Shown here one piece after another: positions 57,498 to 64,000 of a stretch of 64,000 bases of DNA; within the stretch, counting starts at the first letter, position 1; each line of letters opens with the position of its first letter. The DNA is from Deltaproteobacteria bacterium (lineage in GTDB: Bacteria > Myxococcota > Myxococcia > Myxococcales > SZAS-1), in the NCBI GenBank assembly GCA_018266075.1, contig JAFEBB010000012.1, positions 1 through 64,000 of the forward strand, in the 5' to 3' direction. The position numbers and the translations under genes were made by a program. A model generated the notes under the pieces. That model was not told the DNA's origin, ran no database searches, and saw nothing but the letters and a program-made list of their open reading frames with translations.

Positions 57498-58327
57498 CGC
57501 ACGGCCAGCCAAGGGTCGAGCGTGTGGAACCGCTCCACGGCACGCTCGAGCAACGCGTAGCCCTTGGTGCGACCGGGCAGCCAGGCCTTGAGCCCTTCGA
57601 GATCGAGCAGCGGCCTGACCTGAGGGTCGTCGTACGACATGCCGAGCAGGAGCTCGCGGAAGCGCTGGGTCTCGGGCGGACCGCCGTCGAGCACGGTCAT
57701 GTTGCAGTGATCGTAGAGCCCGGTCTGGTGAAGCACGCGCGTCGCATTTGGCGCGAGCAGCCCTTCGCGCGCGAACGCGAGCCGGTTGCCGTCGATGAGG
57801 CACGCCGCGTCGACCTTGCCCGCGAGCAGCGCCTTCACCGCGTCGCGCTCGCCGCCGATGTGATCGCCGTGCTTGCCGAGCAGCACGTCATGGCGCTGTA
57901 CCTCGACGTCGCGACCTGGCTCGACTCCCGCGTCGGAGAGCGCCAGCAGCGGGATGAGCGTGGCCTGGGGCGAGTCCGCCGCGCCGACGCCGATTCGCTT
58001 TCCGCGCAAGTCGGCGATCGATTTCACCGGCGAGTCTGCGCGCACGAGGATGACGCTCGTGAGGTCGCGATCGGTGTCGCGCATGGCGATGGCCTGCGCG
58101 GTGCGGCCGTGCTTCTTCGCGAGCCGCTCGACTTGAATCCACGCGAGCGGGGAGTTCCACGCCACGTGCACGTCGCCGCGGAGGTGCGCGTCCACCTGGC
58201 GCTCGTAGCTCGTGTAGAGCACGTAGTCGAAGCTCAGGCCGCGCTCGGCGAACCAGGCGCGAAAGCCGTCCCAGATGGTGACCACTTTGGCGTCGTAGGC
58301 GACGGCTCCAAGGATGAAGTCGCTCAT
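57494..58327 (-). CDS. PhnD/NMT1-like binding-protein domain, no signal peptide
   Basis: The 277-residue protein follows the phosphonate/ABC binding protein fold: DFILGAVAYDAKVVTIWDGF, HVAWNSPLAWIQVER, SIADLRGKRIGVG, QATLIPLLAL and AACLIDGNRLAF. Relatives are periplasmic, but here the start is MSDFILG with no signal sequence, so it may act in the cytosol. Its gene overlaps the diiron gene by ATGA and follows the flavoprotein gene after 7 nt. Ligand unknown. Confidence 0.8.
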   Translation of the reverse strand: MSDFILGAVAYDAKVVTIWDGFRAWFAERGLSFDYVLYTSYERQVDAHLRGDVHVAWNSPLAWIQVERLAKKHGRTAQAIAMRDTDRDLTSVILVRADSPVKSIADLRGKRIGVGAADSPQATLIPLLALSDAGVEPGRDVEVQRHDVLLGKHGDHIGGERDAVKALLAGKVDAACLIDGNRLAFAREGLLAPNATRVLHQTGLYDHCNMTVLDGGPPETQRFRELLLGMSYDDPQVRPLLDLEGLKAWLPGRTKGYALLERAVERFHTLDPWLAVR

Positions 58328-58334
58328 GGCTGCC

Positions 58335-59453
58335 TCAGAAGAGCGGCAATCCGCAGACGGCCTTCCCGATGAAGTCGTACAGCACGTCGGTGGTCGGACC
58401 CATCACCAGCGCCGCGCGTGCGTCGCGGAAGATGCGCTCCACGCCGGCGCCGTCCTTCCGGAACGCCGCGCCGCCGCCCACGCGCATGGCCAGGTCCGTC
58501 ACCTCGGCGGAGGCCTCACCCGCCGCGGCCTTGCTCTCCAGCACGCGCAGCATGGTGTCCGGACGGCTCGACGCGATCGCCGCGAGCGCGTCGGCGTTGA
58601 GCGCCTTGGTCTGGTCGGTCTTGATGCGCATGCGCGCGATGAAGGCGCGCGCGGTCGGCAGGTCGGCGATGGAGCTGCCCGCGTGTTGGAACGACGTGCC
58701 CGACGCGTGCTTCGCCGTCCGCTGCACCGCCGCTTCCATCAAGCCCGCGGACACGTTCGCGGAAAGCACGTTGAACCAGGGCAGCACCACGCCCATCATG
58801 ATCCCGAAGCCTGCGCCGTCGCCGCCGAGGCGATTCGCGGCGGGGATCTTCGCGGCCTCCGCGGTCACCGGCGCCGAGTCGTTGCCGTTGAGGCCGATGC
58901 CGCTGAACGTCCCGTCGACACGAAGGCCCGCGGTGTTGCGCGGCACGAACCAGAGCGTGGAGAGCTCGCTGCCCGCGGTGGGCTTGCTCGACCACACGTA
59001 GCTGTCGGCGTGGTGCGCCGAGGTGACGAAGCTCTTCTTGGCGGAGACTTTCACGTCGCTGCCGTCGACGGTCGCCGTGCCCAGCGCGGCCCAGAAGTGG
59101 CTGCGCGAGCCGGCCTCGGAGAAGGCGAGGGTGGTGAGGTGCTTGCCCGCGGCGATGGCCTGGCGCGTGTCGAGCGAGCCGTGCGCCTCGATGACCGCGG
59201 TGCCGCAGTAGTGCATGCAGAGGACCATGGCCGTGGAGCCGCACTCGCGCGCGAGCCGCTCGACGACGACGGTGGCCTCCGCCAGGCCCTTGCCCTGACC
59301 GCCGACGTCCTTGCTGCTCACCAGGCCGAGGAGGCCGGCGGCGCGGAGCGCGTCGATAGACCGGGTGGGAAACTCGCCGCGATCGACCTCGGCGGCGTGG
59401 CTGGCGACGACGGCGGCGACAGACTCGAGCTGCTTCTCGAACTCGTTCGACAT
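58335..59453 (-). CDS. Acyl-CoA dehydrogenase-like flavoprotein
   Basis: ATG 59453 gives 372 residues; a GGAG site is inside a hairpin upstream. The sequence has ACAD features: RAAGLLGLVSSKDVGGQGKG, TAMVLCMHYCG, LAFSEAGSRSHFW, SAKKSFVTSAHHADSYVWSS, and AMRVGGGAAFRKDGAGVERIFRDARAA. The subgroup includes DszC/SfnC-type FMN monooxygenases for sulfur or nitrogen substrates as well as dehydrogenases. The order in the operon is flavoprotein, binding protein, diiron protein. Confidence 0.85.
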   Translation of the reverse strand: MSNEFEKQLESVAAVVASHAAEVDRGEFPTRSIDALRAAGLLGLVSSKDVGGQGKGLAEATVVVERLARECGSTAMVLCMHYCGTAVIEAHGSLDTRQAIAAGKHLTTLAFSEAGSRSHFWAALGTATVDGSDVKVSAKKSFVTSAHHADSYVWSSKPTAGSELSTLWFVPRNTAGLRVDGTFSGIGLNGNDSAPVTAEAAKIPAANRLGGDGAGFGIMMGVVLPWFNVLSANVSAGLMEAAVQRTAKHASGTSFQHAGSSIADLPTARAFIARMRIKTDQTKALNADALAAIASSRPDTMLRVLESKAAAGEASAEVTDLAMRVGGGAAFRKDGAGVERIFRDARAALVMGPTTDVLYDFIGKAVCGLPLF

Positions 59454-59458
59454 GTGCA

Positions 59459-59537
59459 CTCCAGATGCGGCGCGTGGCCGCAGCCTGGAGGCGCCGCGGT
59501 CACCCGTCGCAGGGAAGGGCTCCGGTCACGCCGGAGC
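59459..59537 (-). promoter_or_regulatory. Structured leader that hides the ribosome binding site of the flavoprotein operon
   Basis: The stem CTCCAG (59459-59464) / CTGGAG (59485-59490) with inner GCGGC/GCCGC contains the GGAG site of the ATG at 59453. A second stem, GCTCCGG (59519-59525) / CCGGAGC (59531-59537), with a 5-nt loop lies upstream. A 16-codon ATG-to-TGA frame runs from about 59607 to 59557 on the same strand. This looks like a riboswitch or attenuator leader; I do not match it to a known class. Confidence 0.55.
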
Positions 59538-59655
59538 ACAGGGGGACTCAGCGGAATCGCATGCGTGGGAAGTTAGCTGGAACCCGGTCGGCGCGCATCG
59601 AGATGTTTCTGGTCGCCGGTGAGAGGGCGCATCTCTCGAGGCCCACCTCCGGGCA

Positions 59656-61092
59656 TCACGCGGGAGGGTGCTGCTCGAGCTTCCGAAGGGCTCGAGTTGA
59701 GCCGAGGTGGGCAGAGGGCTCGTGTCGGCGTCCATTCGCGACCCGAAGCTTGATGCGCAGCGTCGTTCCCGAGTTGATCTGCGAGTCGATGGTCAACGCC
59801 CCGCCGTAGGCGTCGACGATGCGCTTGACGATGGCCAGGCCCAGTCCCGTCCCGACCTCGGTGCGCGTGCGCTCCGCTCTGTAGAACGGCTCGAAGGCAT
59901 GCCGGGCGTCCTCCGCCGACATTCCCAAGCCGTTGTCTGACACGCGCAGCTCATACACGTCGTCCAGGATTTGCCCCTGGATCTGGATTTCGGGCGCGAC
60001 ATCACGGCGCCGGTACTTCAACGCGTTCTCGACGATGTTCCACAACGCCTGGCGTAGAAGCCCAGCGGCACAGACCACCTCAGCCGACTCCACGGAGGCG
60101 GACAGCGTGCCCCCCTCGCTCGAGAGCTGCGGGGACAGCTCATCTCGCACGAGCGCGACCACCGCGGACGGATCACACACGGCGTCGTGAAGCTCCGAGC
60201 CGATGCGAGAGAGCATCAACAGATCCTGGATGAGGATCTCCATCCGGGTGACGCCCCGCTGAAGCAGAGCGGTCGTCCCGAGCTCCTGAGGCGCGCGCTC
60301 CGCCAACCTTCCGGCCGCGAGGTTGACCACGGTCAGCGGCCCCCGGAGATCGTGTGCCACCCGCCCGGAGAAGGAGTCCAGCTCGCGATTCCTCTCTTCG
60401 AGCGCATGGGCCAGCTGGAGCAGCTCTGCTTCGCGGCCTCGAATGAAGCGGCTCAGCACCACGGCGAGCACGACGCCGACCGCCAGACCGGTGGCCGTCA
60501 GGCCGACCATGAGCCAGAGGGCGTGCCGTTGCTTCGTCGCGGTCTCGGCGACCTCGCGCTGGGCCGCGGCTTGGTTGATGCCCACCAGCTGATCAATCTC
60601 ATCGTCGATGTGCTCGAAATCGTCCTGCAAGGCCTGCATCTGGGCCCGCGCCTCTTCGGGATGGTTGTGCCTGGAGAGCTCGAGCGCGTGTCGGAGCGGG
60701 GCGCGGAGTGCCTGCGCCTCGTGCTGCACCCGCGTCCAGGTCTCGTGCTCGCCGGGGAAGGTGGCGATGGGCTCGTAGGCGAGCGCCGCCACGTCGAAGT
60801 CCGCGTTCACGTCGGCGAGCTTCTGCTCGATGCGGCGGATCTCGTCGGGGTTCTTCTCGGCGATGCGGGCGTCGATGAGCAAGCGCTCCTGATCGATGTC
60901 CGCATCGAGCCGGGAGACCATCTCGATGCTCACCAGGGCGTCCTCCACGATGACCCGGCTCGACCGGAGCGCGGCCCGCATGTCCAGAAGGGCGACCACG
61001 TTCGAAACGAGGAAGGCGATGAGGATGGCAGCCAGGGCGGCACCGAGCAGCCAGCCTCGAGGCTCGTGCGCACGTCCAAGGGTCGCCAACAC
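59656..61092 (-). CDS. Membrane sensor histidine kinase
   Basis: The 478-residue protein has transmembrane helices at about 15-35 and 191-214 flanking a helical, MCP-like sensor (about 40-190). A HAMP-like helix, H box AHDLRGPLT with His247, N box WNIVENALKYRRR and G boxes SDNGLGMSAEDAR and GTGLGLAIVKR follow. It is an orphan: no response regulator is adjacent, so its partner must be elsewhere. Confidence 0.94.
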   Translation of the reverse strand: MLATLGRAHEPRGWLLGAALAAILIAFLVSNVVALLDMRAALRSSRVIVEDALVSIEMVSRLDADIDQERLLIDARIAEKNPDEIRRIEQKLADVNADFDVAALAYEPIATFPGEHETWTRVQHEAQALRAPLRHALELSRHNHPEEARAQMQALQDDFEHIDDEIDQLVGINQAAAQREVAETATKQRHALWLMVGLTATGLAVGVVLAVVLSRFIRGREAELLQLAHALEERNRELDSFSGRVAHDLRGPLTVVNLAAGRLAERAPQELGTTALLQRGVTRMEILIQDLLMLSRIGSELHDAVCDPSAVVALVRDELSPQLSSEGGTLSASVESAEVVCAAGLLRQALWNIVENALKYRRRDVAPEIQIQGQILDDVYELRVSDNGLGMSAEDARHAFEPFYRAERTRTEVGTGLGLAIVKRIVDAYGGALTIDSQINSGTTLRIKLRVANGRRHEPSAHLGSTRALRKLEQHPPA

Positions 61093-61143
61093 GCTCGCCT
61101 TCTCTGCTTCCTGCGGAAAAGTCCCGCAGTCTGACGGTGCGCA

Positions 61144-61422
61144 TCAGGGGTGGCGGCGATCAGTCCAAGATTCCTCGAGTGCAGGCGCGCAGGCGACCGC
61201 TCCGGGCCTTGAAAAGGTGATGCCCAGGACGAAGACCACGAGCCCGCGGAGCACGGCCGCCTCTTCGCGGTCGCCGAGGACGACACAGACGCCGCCGCAG
61301 GCGAGCAGCAGGACGGTCATCGCGTCCTTCGCCAGCTCGACGAGGGCGAGGACCAGGTTGCTGCGGTCCTCGCCGGAGAGAGCTCGAGGCGTCGAGCCGC
61401 CTCCTGCTCGGTGGGCCGCCAT
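61144..61422 (-). CDS. Small membrane protein
   Basis: The 92-residue frame has a polar N-terminus and two hydrophobic stretches (LAKDAMTVLLLACGGVCVVLG and VLRGLVVFVLGITFS). No family is recognised. It overlaps the tail of a decayed frame, so it could also be part of that remnant. Confidence 0.45.
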   Translation of the reverse strand: MAAHRAGGGSTPRALSGEDRSNLVLALVELAKDAMTVLLLACGGVCVVLGDREEAAVLRGLVVFVLGITFSRPGAVACAPALEESWTDRRHP

Positions 61423-61726
61423 CCATTCCGGCCGTCGACTCGACAGGCGTTGCGCCTCGAGCGGGCCTCGCGCCTTCGAAGCACGGGAGCGGCCGAATCG
61501 ATGGCAGCGGTGCGCGCAGGTGCTGCTGCCGCAGCGCGGACTGCCGCCGACCCAGCGAGCCCGCAGCCGAGCGCGGCCGCCAGGGCGAATCTCTCACGAG
61601 AGGCTCCGCCCGCGGGCCTGATGATGCGATGCAGGGGCGTGCCGTTGGCCGCCCGCGTGACGCCTCGTGCATGGGCTGGAGAGGCGGGAGCCCGGGCCGC
61701 TTCCGACGGAAGGTCACCGACTCCCG

Positions 61727-61945
61727 GTCGAAGAACACCCGGTCGCCGGGCCCTGGCGCGTGACCGAACGTCGAGGTGAAGTGTCGAGCCTGATCGTCGA
61801 GGAGCGCCCTCATCGCGACCGTGAGTGGCACCTCGACCTCTCGGATCTTCCCGTCCTCGAGCCGCGTGACCTCGTAGGCGCGCTCCTTCTTCGGGGAGCA
61901 CGCCTTGGCTTCCGACGGGTGCGAGCTGACGTCGCGGTTGCGCAT
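61727..61945 (-). pseudogene. Remnant of a myxobacterial hypothetical gene
   Basis: From ATG 61945 a 73-residue stretch reads well (RAYEVTRLEDGKIREVEVPL, then HFTSTFGHAPGPGDRVFFD). It resembles a short myxobacterial hypothetical family in which a GPGDxVFFD motif leads into a C-terminal helix. Here the following frame continues for 190 residues of Arg/Pro/Ala noise, so the C-terminus is lost. 61423-61726 and 61946-62101 hold nothing else I can support. Confidence 0.4.
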
Positions 61946-62101
61946 CGAGGCTTCTCGTCGAATGCGGATGGAGGAGATCGCCCCAGGGACGACGGGCTCG
62001 CGTCCGCGGTTTCCGCTGGTCCCCCAAAGGGTCTACGGCGCGAACATCCGTCCCGAACGAGCGAATCAGGCCGTCCCAGCGACCGCGCGGCGCCGACGCC
62101 A

Positions 62102-62323
62102 TCACGCTTCGCGGCGGTGGCGCTCCACGGCATCGGAGAGGCGCACGGCGTAGTCTTTCGCGCGGGCACGTCGATCGTTCTGGGCGATCACATCGTCTGA
62201 AACCTGGGGCGGCAAGCGCGCGGTGGTGCAGCTCGCGCACAGCGGCCGACCGCGTGCATCGCACCATTGCCAGGGGACTCCGGATTCTCGAGGAGTGCCA
62301 CACGCGCTGCAGGAATGTCGCAT
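62102..62323 (-). CDS. Small zinc-finger-like protein
   Basis: ATG 62323 gives 73 residues with two CxxC pairs (RHSCSACG and PLCASCTT) spaced for a zinc ribbon, then a charged helix (QNDRRARAKDYAVRLSDAVERHRREA). No Shine-Dalgarno is seen and neighbours are remnants, so confidence is moderate. Confidence 0.5.
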   Translation of the reverse strand: MRHSCSACGTPRESGVPWQWCDARGRPLCASCTTARLPPQVSDDVIAQNDRRARAKDYAVRLSDAVERHRREA

Positions 62324-62848
62324 CGGGTCGGAGGTGGCGGCGCCACGGATTGCGGCGTGGCCACGCTTGGACAACGAACCGATTGGAAATCGGAGGCGCA
62401 CGGCCTTCTCCGTTCTCACCGCATCGGCACGACGCCGCCGTCGCTGCCACTTGGCACGAAGGCTGGGTCAACCGAGGCGCTGGGGCGGGCTGGGCGAACG
62501 TGCTTCAGCGACCCCGGACGAGGGACAGCAGTCCGGCCACGGTCATCACGCCCTCGATGAGCCGCACGAACACACGCTCGGGCAGCCGGTCGACCAGGCG
62601 CCGGCCAGGGTGGAGGCGACCCATGGGCCCGCGGCGACGAGGAGCGCAGCTTCCGGCCCGATGTGGAGGATCGTTGGCATGAGGCGCGGAGGCTTCTCGC
62701 TCCTAAGGGATGACCGTCACGTGGGCGAGCTCTCGCGATGGTGGCGGTGCCGCCCCCGCCCGGTTCATGCGCCGCTGATTTGCTCACCCTGCCGGTTGGC
62801 GCTACTCAACCCAAGCACAGCTTCAAACGGCATCGCCCGGCACTCCCC
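62324..62848. other. Gap with only decayed sequence
   Basis: Apart from the permease remnant at 62505..62680 I see no reading frame here with protein-like composition. The last 150 nt before the GDT1-family gene are likely its promoter, but I can point to no clear box. Confidence 0.5.
62505..62680 (-). pseudogene. Frameshifted C-terminus of a TauE/SafE-like permease
   Basis: Read from ATG 62680 the frame gives PTILHIGPEAALLVAAGPWVAS. In a shifted frame it continues GRRLVDRLPERVFVRLIEG and VMTVAGLLSLVRGR to TGA at 62505. These match the end of TauE/SafE-family exporters, which move sulfite or sulfonate across the inner membrane. The shift falls near 62600. The N-terminal half is missing. Confidence 0.5.
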
Positions 62849-63430
62849 ATGCAGACCTCCGCCGCGTTGTTCTTCACCGTCTTCGGCGTGATCTTCGTCG
62901 CTGAGCTGCCCGACAAGACGGCGCTCGCCGCCCTCATCCTCGCCACCCGCCACCGCGCGCTCCCCGTGTTTCTGGGGGCGGCGCTCGCACTCATCGTCCA
63001 AAGCATCATCGCGGTGATCGCCGGCGCGTTCATGGCGCGCTTGCCCACGCGCGTGGTCCACGTGGGCTCGGGGCTCCTGTTCATTGGGTGCGCGATCCTG
63101 ATGTGGATCCGCAGGCACGAGGAGGAGGAGGTCACCACGAAGGTGGAGGAAGAGGCCGGCTTCTGGAGCGCGCTCTGGACGGTCTTCATCGTGGTCTTCG
63201 TGGCCGAGTTCGGCGACCTCACCCAGATTGGCACGGCAGGCTTCGCGGCCAAGTACAACGCCTGGCTCACGGTCTTCCTGGCCTCGAGCCTCGCGCTGTG
63301 CTCGGTGGCGGGCCTGGCGGTCGTGGTGGGAAACCGTGCGGGCAAGCTCCTCGATCCCACGCTGACCCAACGGGTGGCAGCCGTTGTGTTCGCAGGTGTG
63401 GGCGTGTTGCTCGCGGTCGGAGTCTTCTGA
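62849..63430 (+). CDS. GDT1/UPF0016-family cation (Mn2+/Ca2+) transporter
   Basis: The 193-residue protein has six transmembrane segments in two repeats, each with a family motif: ELPDKT at Glu19-Thr24 and EFGDLT at Glu120-Thr125. The usual motif is E-x-G-D-(K/R)-(T/S); Gly is Pro in the first. Bacterial members such as MneA export Mn2+. A charged loop (RRHEEEEVTTKVEEEAGF) separates the halves. Confidence 0.93.
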   Translation: MQTSAALFFTVFGVIFVAELPDKTALAALILATRHRALPVFLGAALALIVQSIIAVIAGAFMARLPTRVVHVGSGLLFIGCAILMWIRRHEEEEVTTKVEEEAGFWSALWTVFIVVFVAEFGDLTQIGTAGFAAKYNAWLTVFLASSLALCSVAGLAVVVGNRAGKLLDPTLTQRVAAVVFAGVGVLLAVGVF

Positions 63431-63694
63431 GGGGCGCGTCCACGGCCGTCCTTCGTAGGCCGAGCAAGGAACTGTGAACACCCGTTGCCCATCCCGGTCT
63501 TGTCTACGGGTTGGCACCTCTGGATACCGGCCCCATTCCGCCCGGCGCTCGGTCCGCTGACAGGTGGGGGCGAGCTGACCGCTGTTGCGGCACGACTGCG
63601 GAAGGCACGTCGGCTTCGAATCAGGTTGGCGCAACGGGGGAAGGCTTTCGAGTGTCTTGGGTCGGGTGAGAGCGCCGGGGGCGAGGGTGTTGAC

Positions 63695-64000
63695 GTGGCC
63701 AACGCGCCATTCAATCGCGATCTGCTCGCGTCCCTCGCAGAAGCCCACCTCACAGGGCTCGCCCAGGTGCTGGCCGTCGGCTCTCCCGGGGCGAGGCGCG
63801 AGCTGTGGGTGAGGTCGGGCAGTCTTGTCGGCACCCGCTCAGAGTTTGTTGAGGACCGGCTTGGGGACTTGCTGGCCGCACGAGGCAAGCTCGACCCGGA
63901 CCTGGTCGGCTCCATTGGCGCGGTTGCCCGGGCCTCTCACCTCAAGCTCGGTGAGCTCCTCATCCTCGAGGAGCTGATCACGGCCTCCGAGCTCGCCACC
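63695..64000 (+). CDS. PATAN/DUF4388-like protein, C-terminus outside window
   Basis: GTG 63695 opens a frame that runs off the right edge, 102 codons. The pattern ELWVRSGSLVGTRSEFVEDRLGDLLAARGKLDPDLV followed by KLGELLILEELITASELA fits the PATAN/DUF4388 module found in delta-proteobacterial gliding and signalling proteins. GAGG precedes it by about 8 nt. The 264-nt gap before it holds no other gene I can support. Confidence 0.72.
   Translation, partial: MANAPFNRDLLASLAEAHLTGLAQVLAVGSPGARRELWVRSGSLVGTRSEFVEDRLGDLLAARGKLDPDLVGSIGAVARASHLKLGELLILEELITASELAT

Noticed and set aside
59454-59600. SAH or SAM riboswitch in the leader of the flavoprotein operon
   Set aside because: Short stretches (CTGCGAC, CCAGGCT) recall the SAH riboswitch, but the closing stem does not form and the order is wrong. 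I keep only the unnamed structured leader.

Overview
This window is GC-rich (near 70% by eye), densely coding DNA from a myxobacterium, most likely the suborder Cystobacterineae of Myxococcota. The support is lineage-typical content. There is a TIGR02265-type Myxococcus paralogous protein (12388..12972), a TIGR02266-like PilZ protein (25397..25789) and a very large DUF4215 Cys-rich repeat lipoprotein (1..4156). There is also a Ser/Thr kinase fused to a STAND-type NTPase (5254..8502), a PATAN/DUF4388-like protein at the right edge, and many lipoproteins with Ser/Thr/Gly-rich linkers. No tRNA, rRNA, CRISPR array, intact insertion sequence or prophage was seen.

Layout. 0-8.5 kb: a minus-strand group of kinase-STAND protein, PEGA protein and giant DUF4215 lipoprotein. 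8.7-22.9 kb: surface lipoproteins, a VOC protein, a TIGR02265 pair, a prepilin remnant abutting a radical SAM/SPASM gene, ffh, an AraC regulator and a GH25-like lipoprotein. 23-32.6 kb: a membrane gluzincin-type peptidase, PilZ protein, a beta-barrel-like protein with a hairpin over its ribosome binding site, a Sir2 deacylase, a GT21/PAP2 lipid operon, a CPBP protease and an esterase. 32.6-36 kb: an exported TldD/TldE-like pair. 36-43.8 kb: a complete phosphate-starvation block, transcribed phoB-phoR-OprP-like porin-pstS-pstC-pstA-pstB-phoU, with Pho-box-like repeats before phoB and before the porin.

44-56.3 kb is a thiol/sulfur/stress island. It holds an RND efflux pair with a DUF2892 protein, a second DUF2892 protein, two paralogous small CxxC proteins sharing a CGKPTWAGCG core, and OsmC. 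It also holds an ECF sigma factor with a fused zinc-finger anti-sigma-like domain, a thioredoxin-2, DUF302, a universal stress protein, a CnoX-like thioredoxin-TPR protein, a YeiH-family transporter and a membrane rhodanese. I regard it as the best candidate for an undescribed functional module.

56.3-59.7 kb is a compact operon of an acyl-CoA-dehydrogenase-like flavoprotein, a PhnD-like binding protein without a signal peptide, and a ferritin-like diiron protein. It lies behind a structured leader that hides the ribosome binding site. A soluble-output histidine kinase follows, then a decayed stretch (61.1-62.85 kb) with gene remnants including a TauE/SafE-like permease tail. The window ends with a GDT1-family cation transporter and the start of a PATAN-like gene.

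Convergent genes here are packed unusually tightly: at most tail-to-tail junctions the stop codons overlap or lie within about 10 nt. Function calls rest on motif recognition by eye; no database search was possible.
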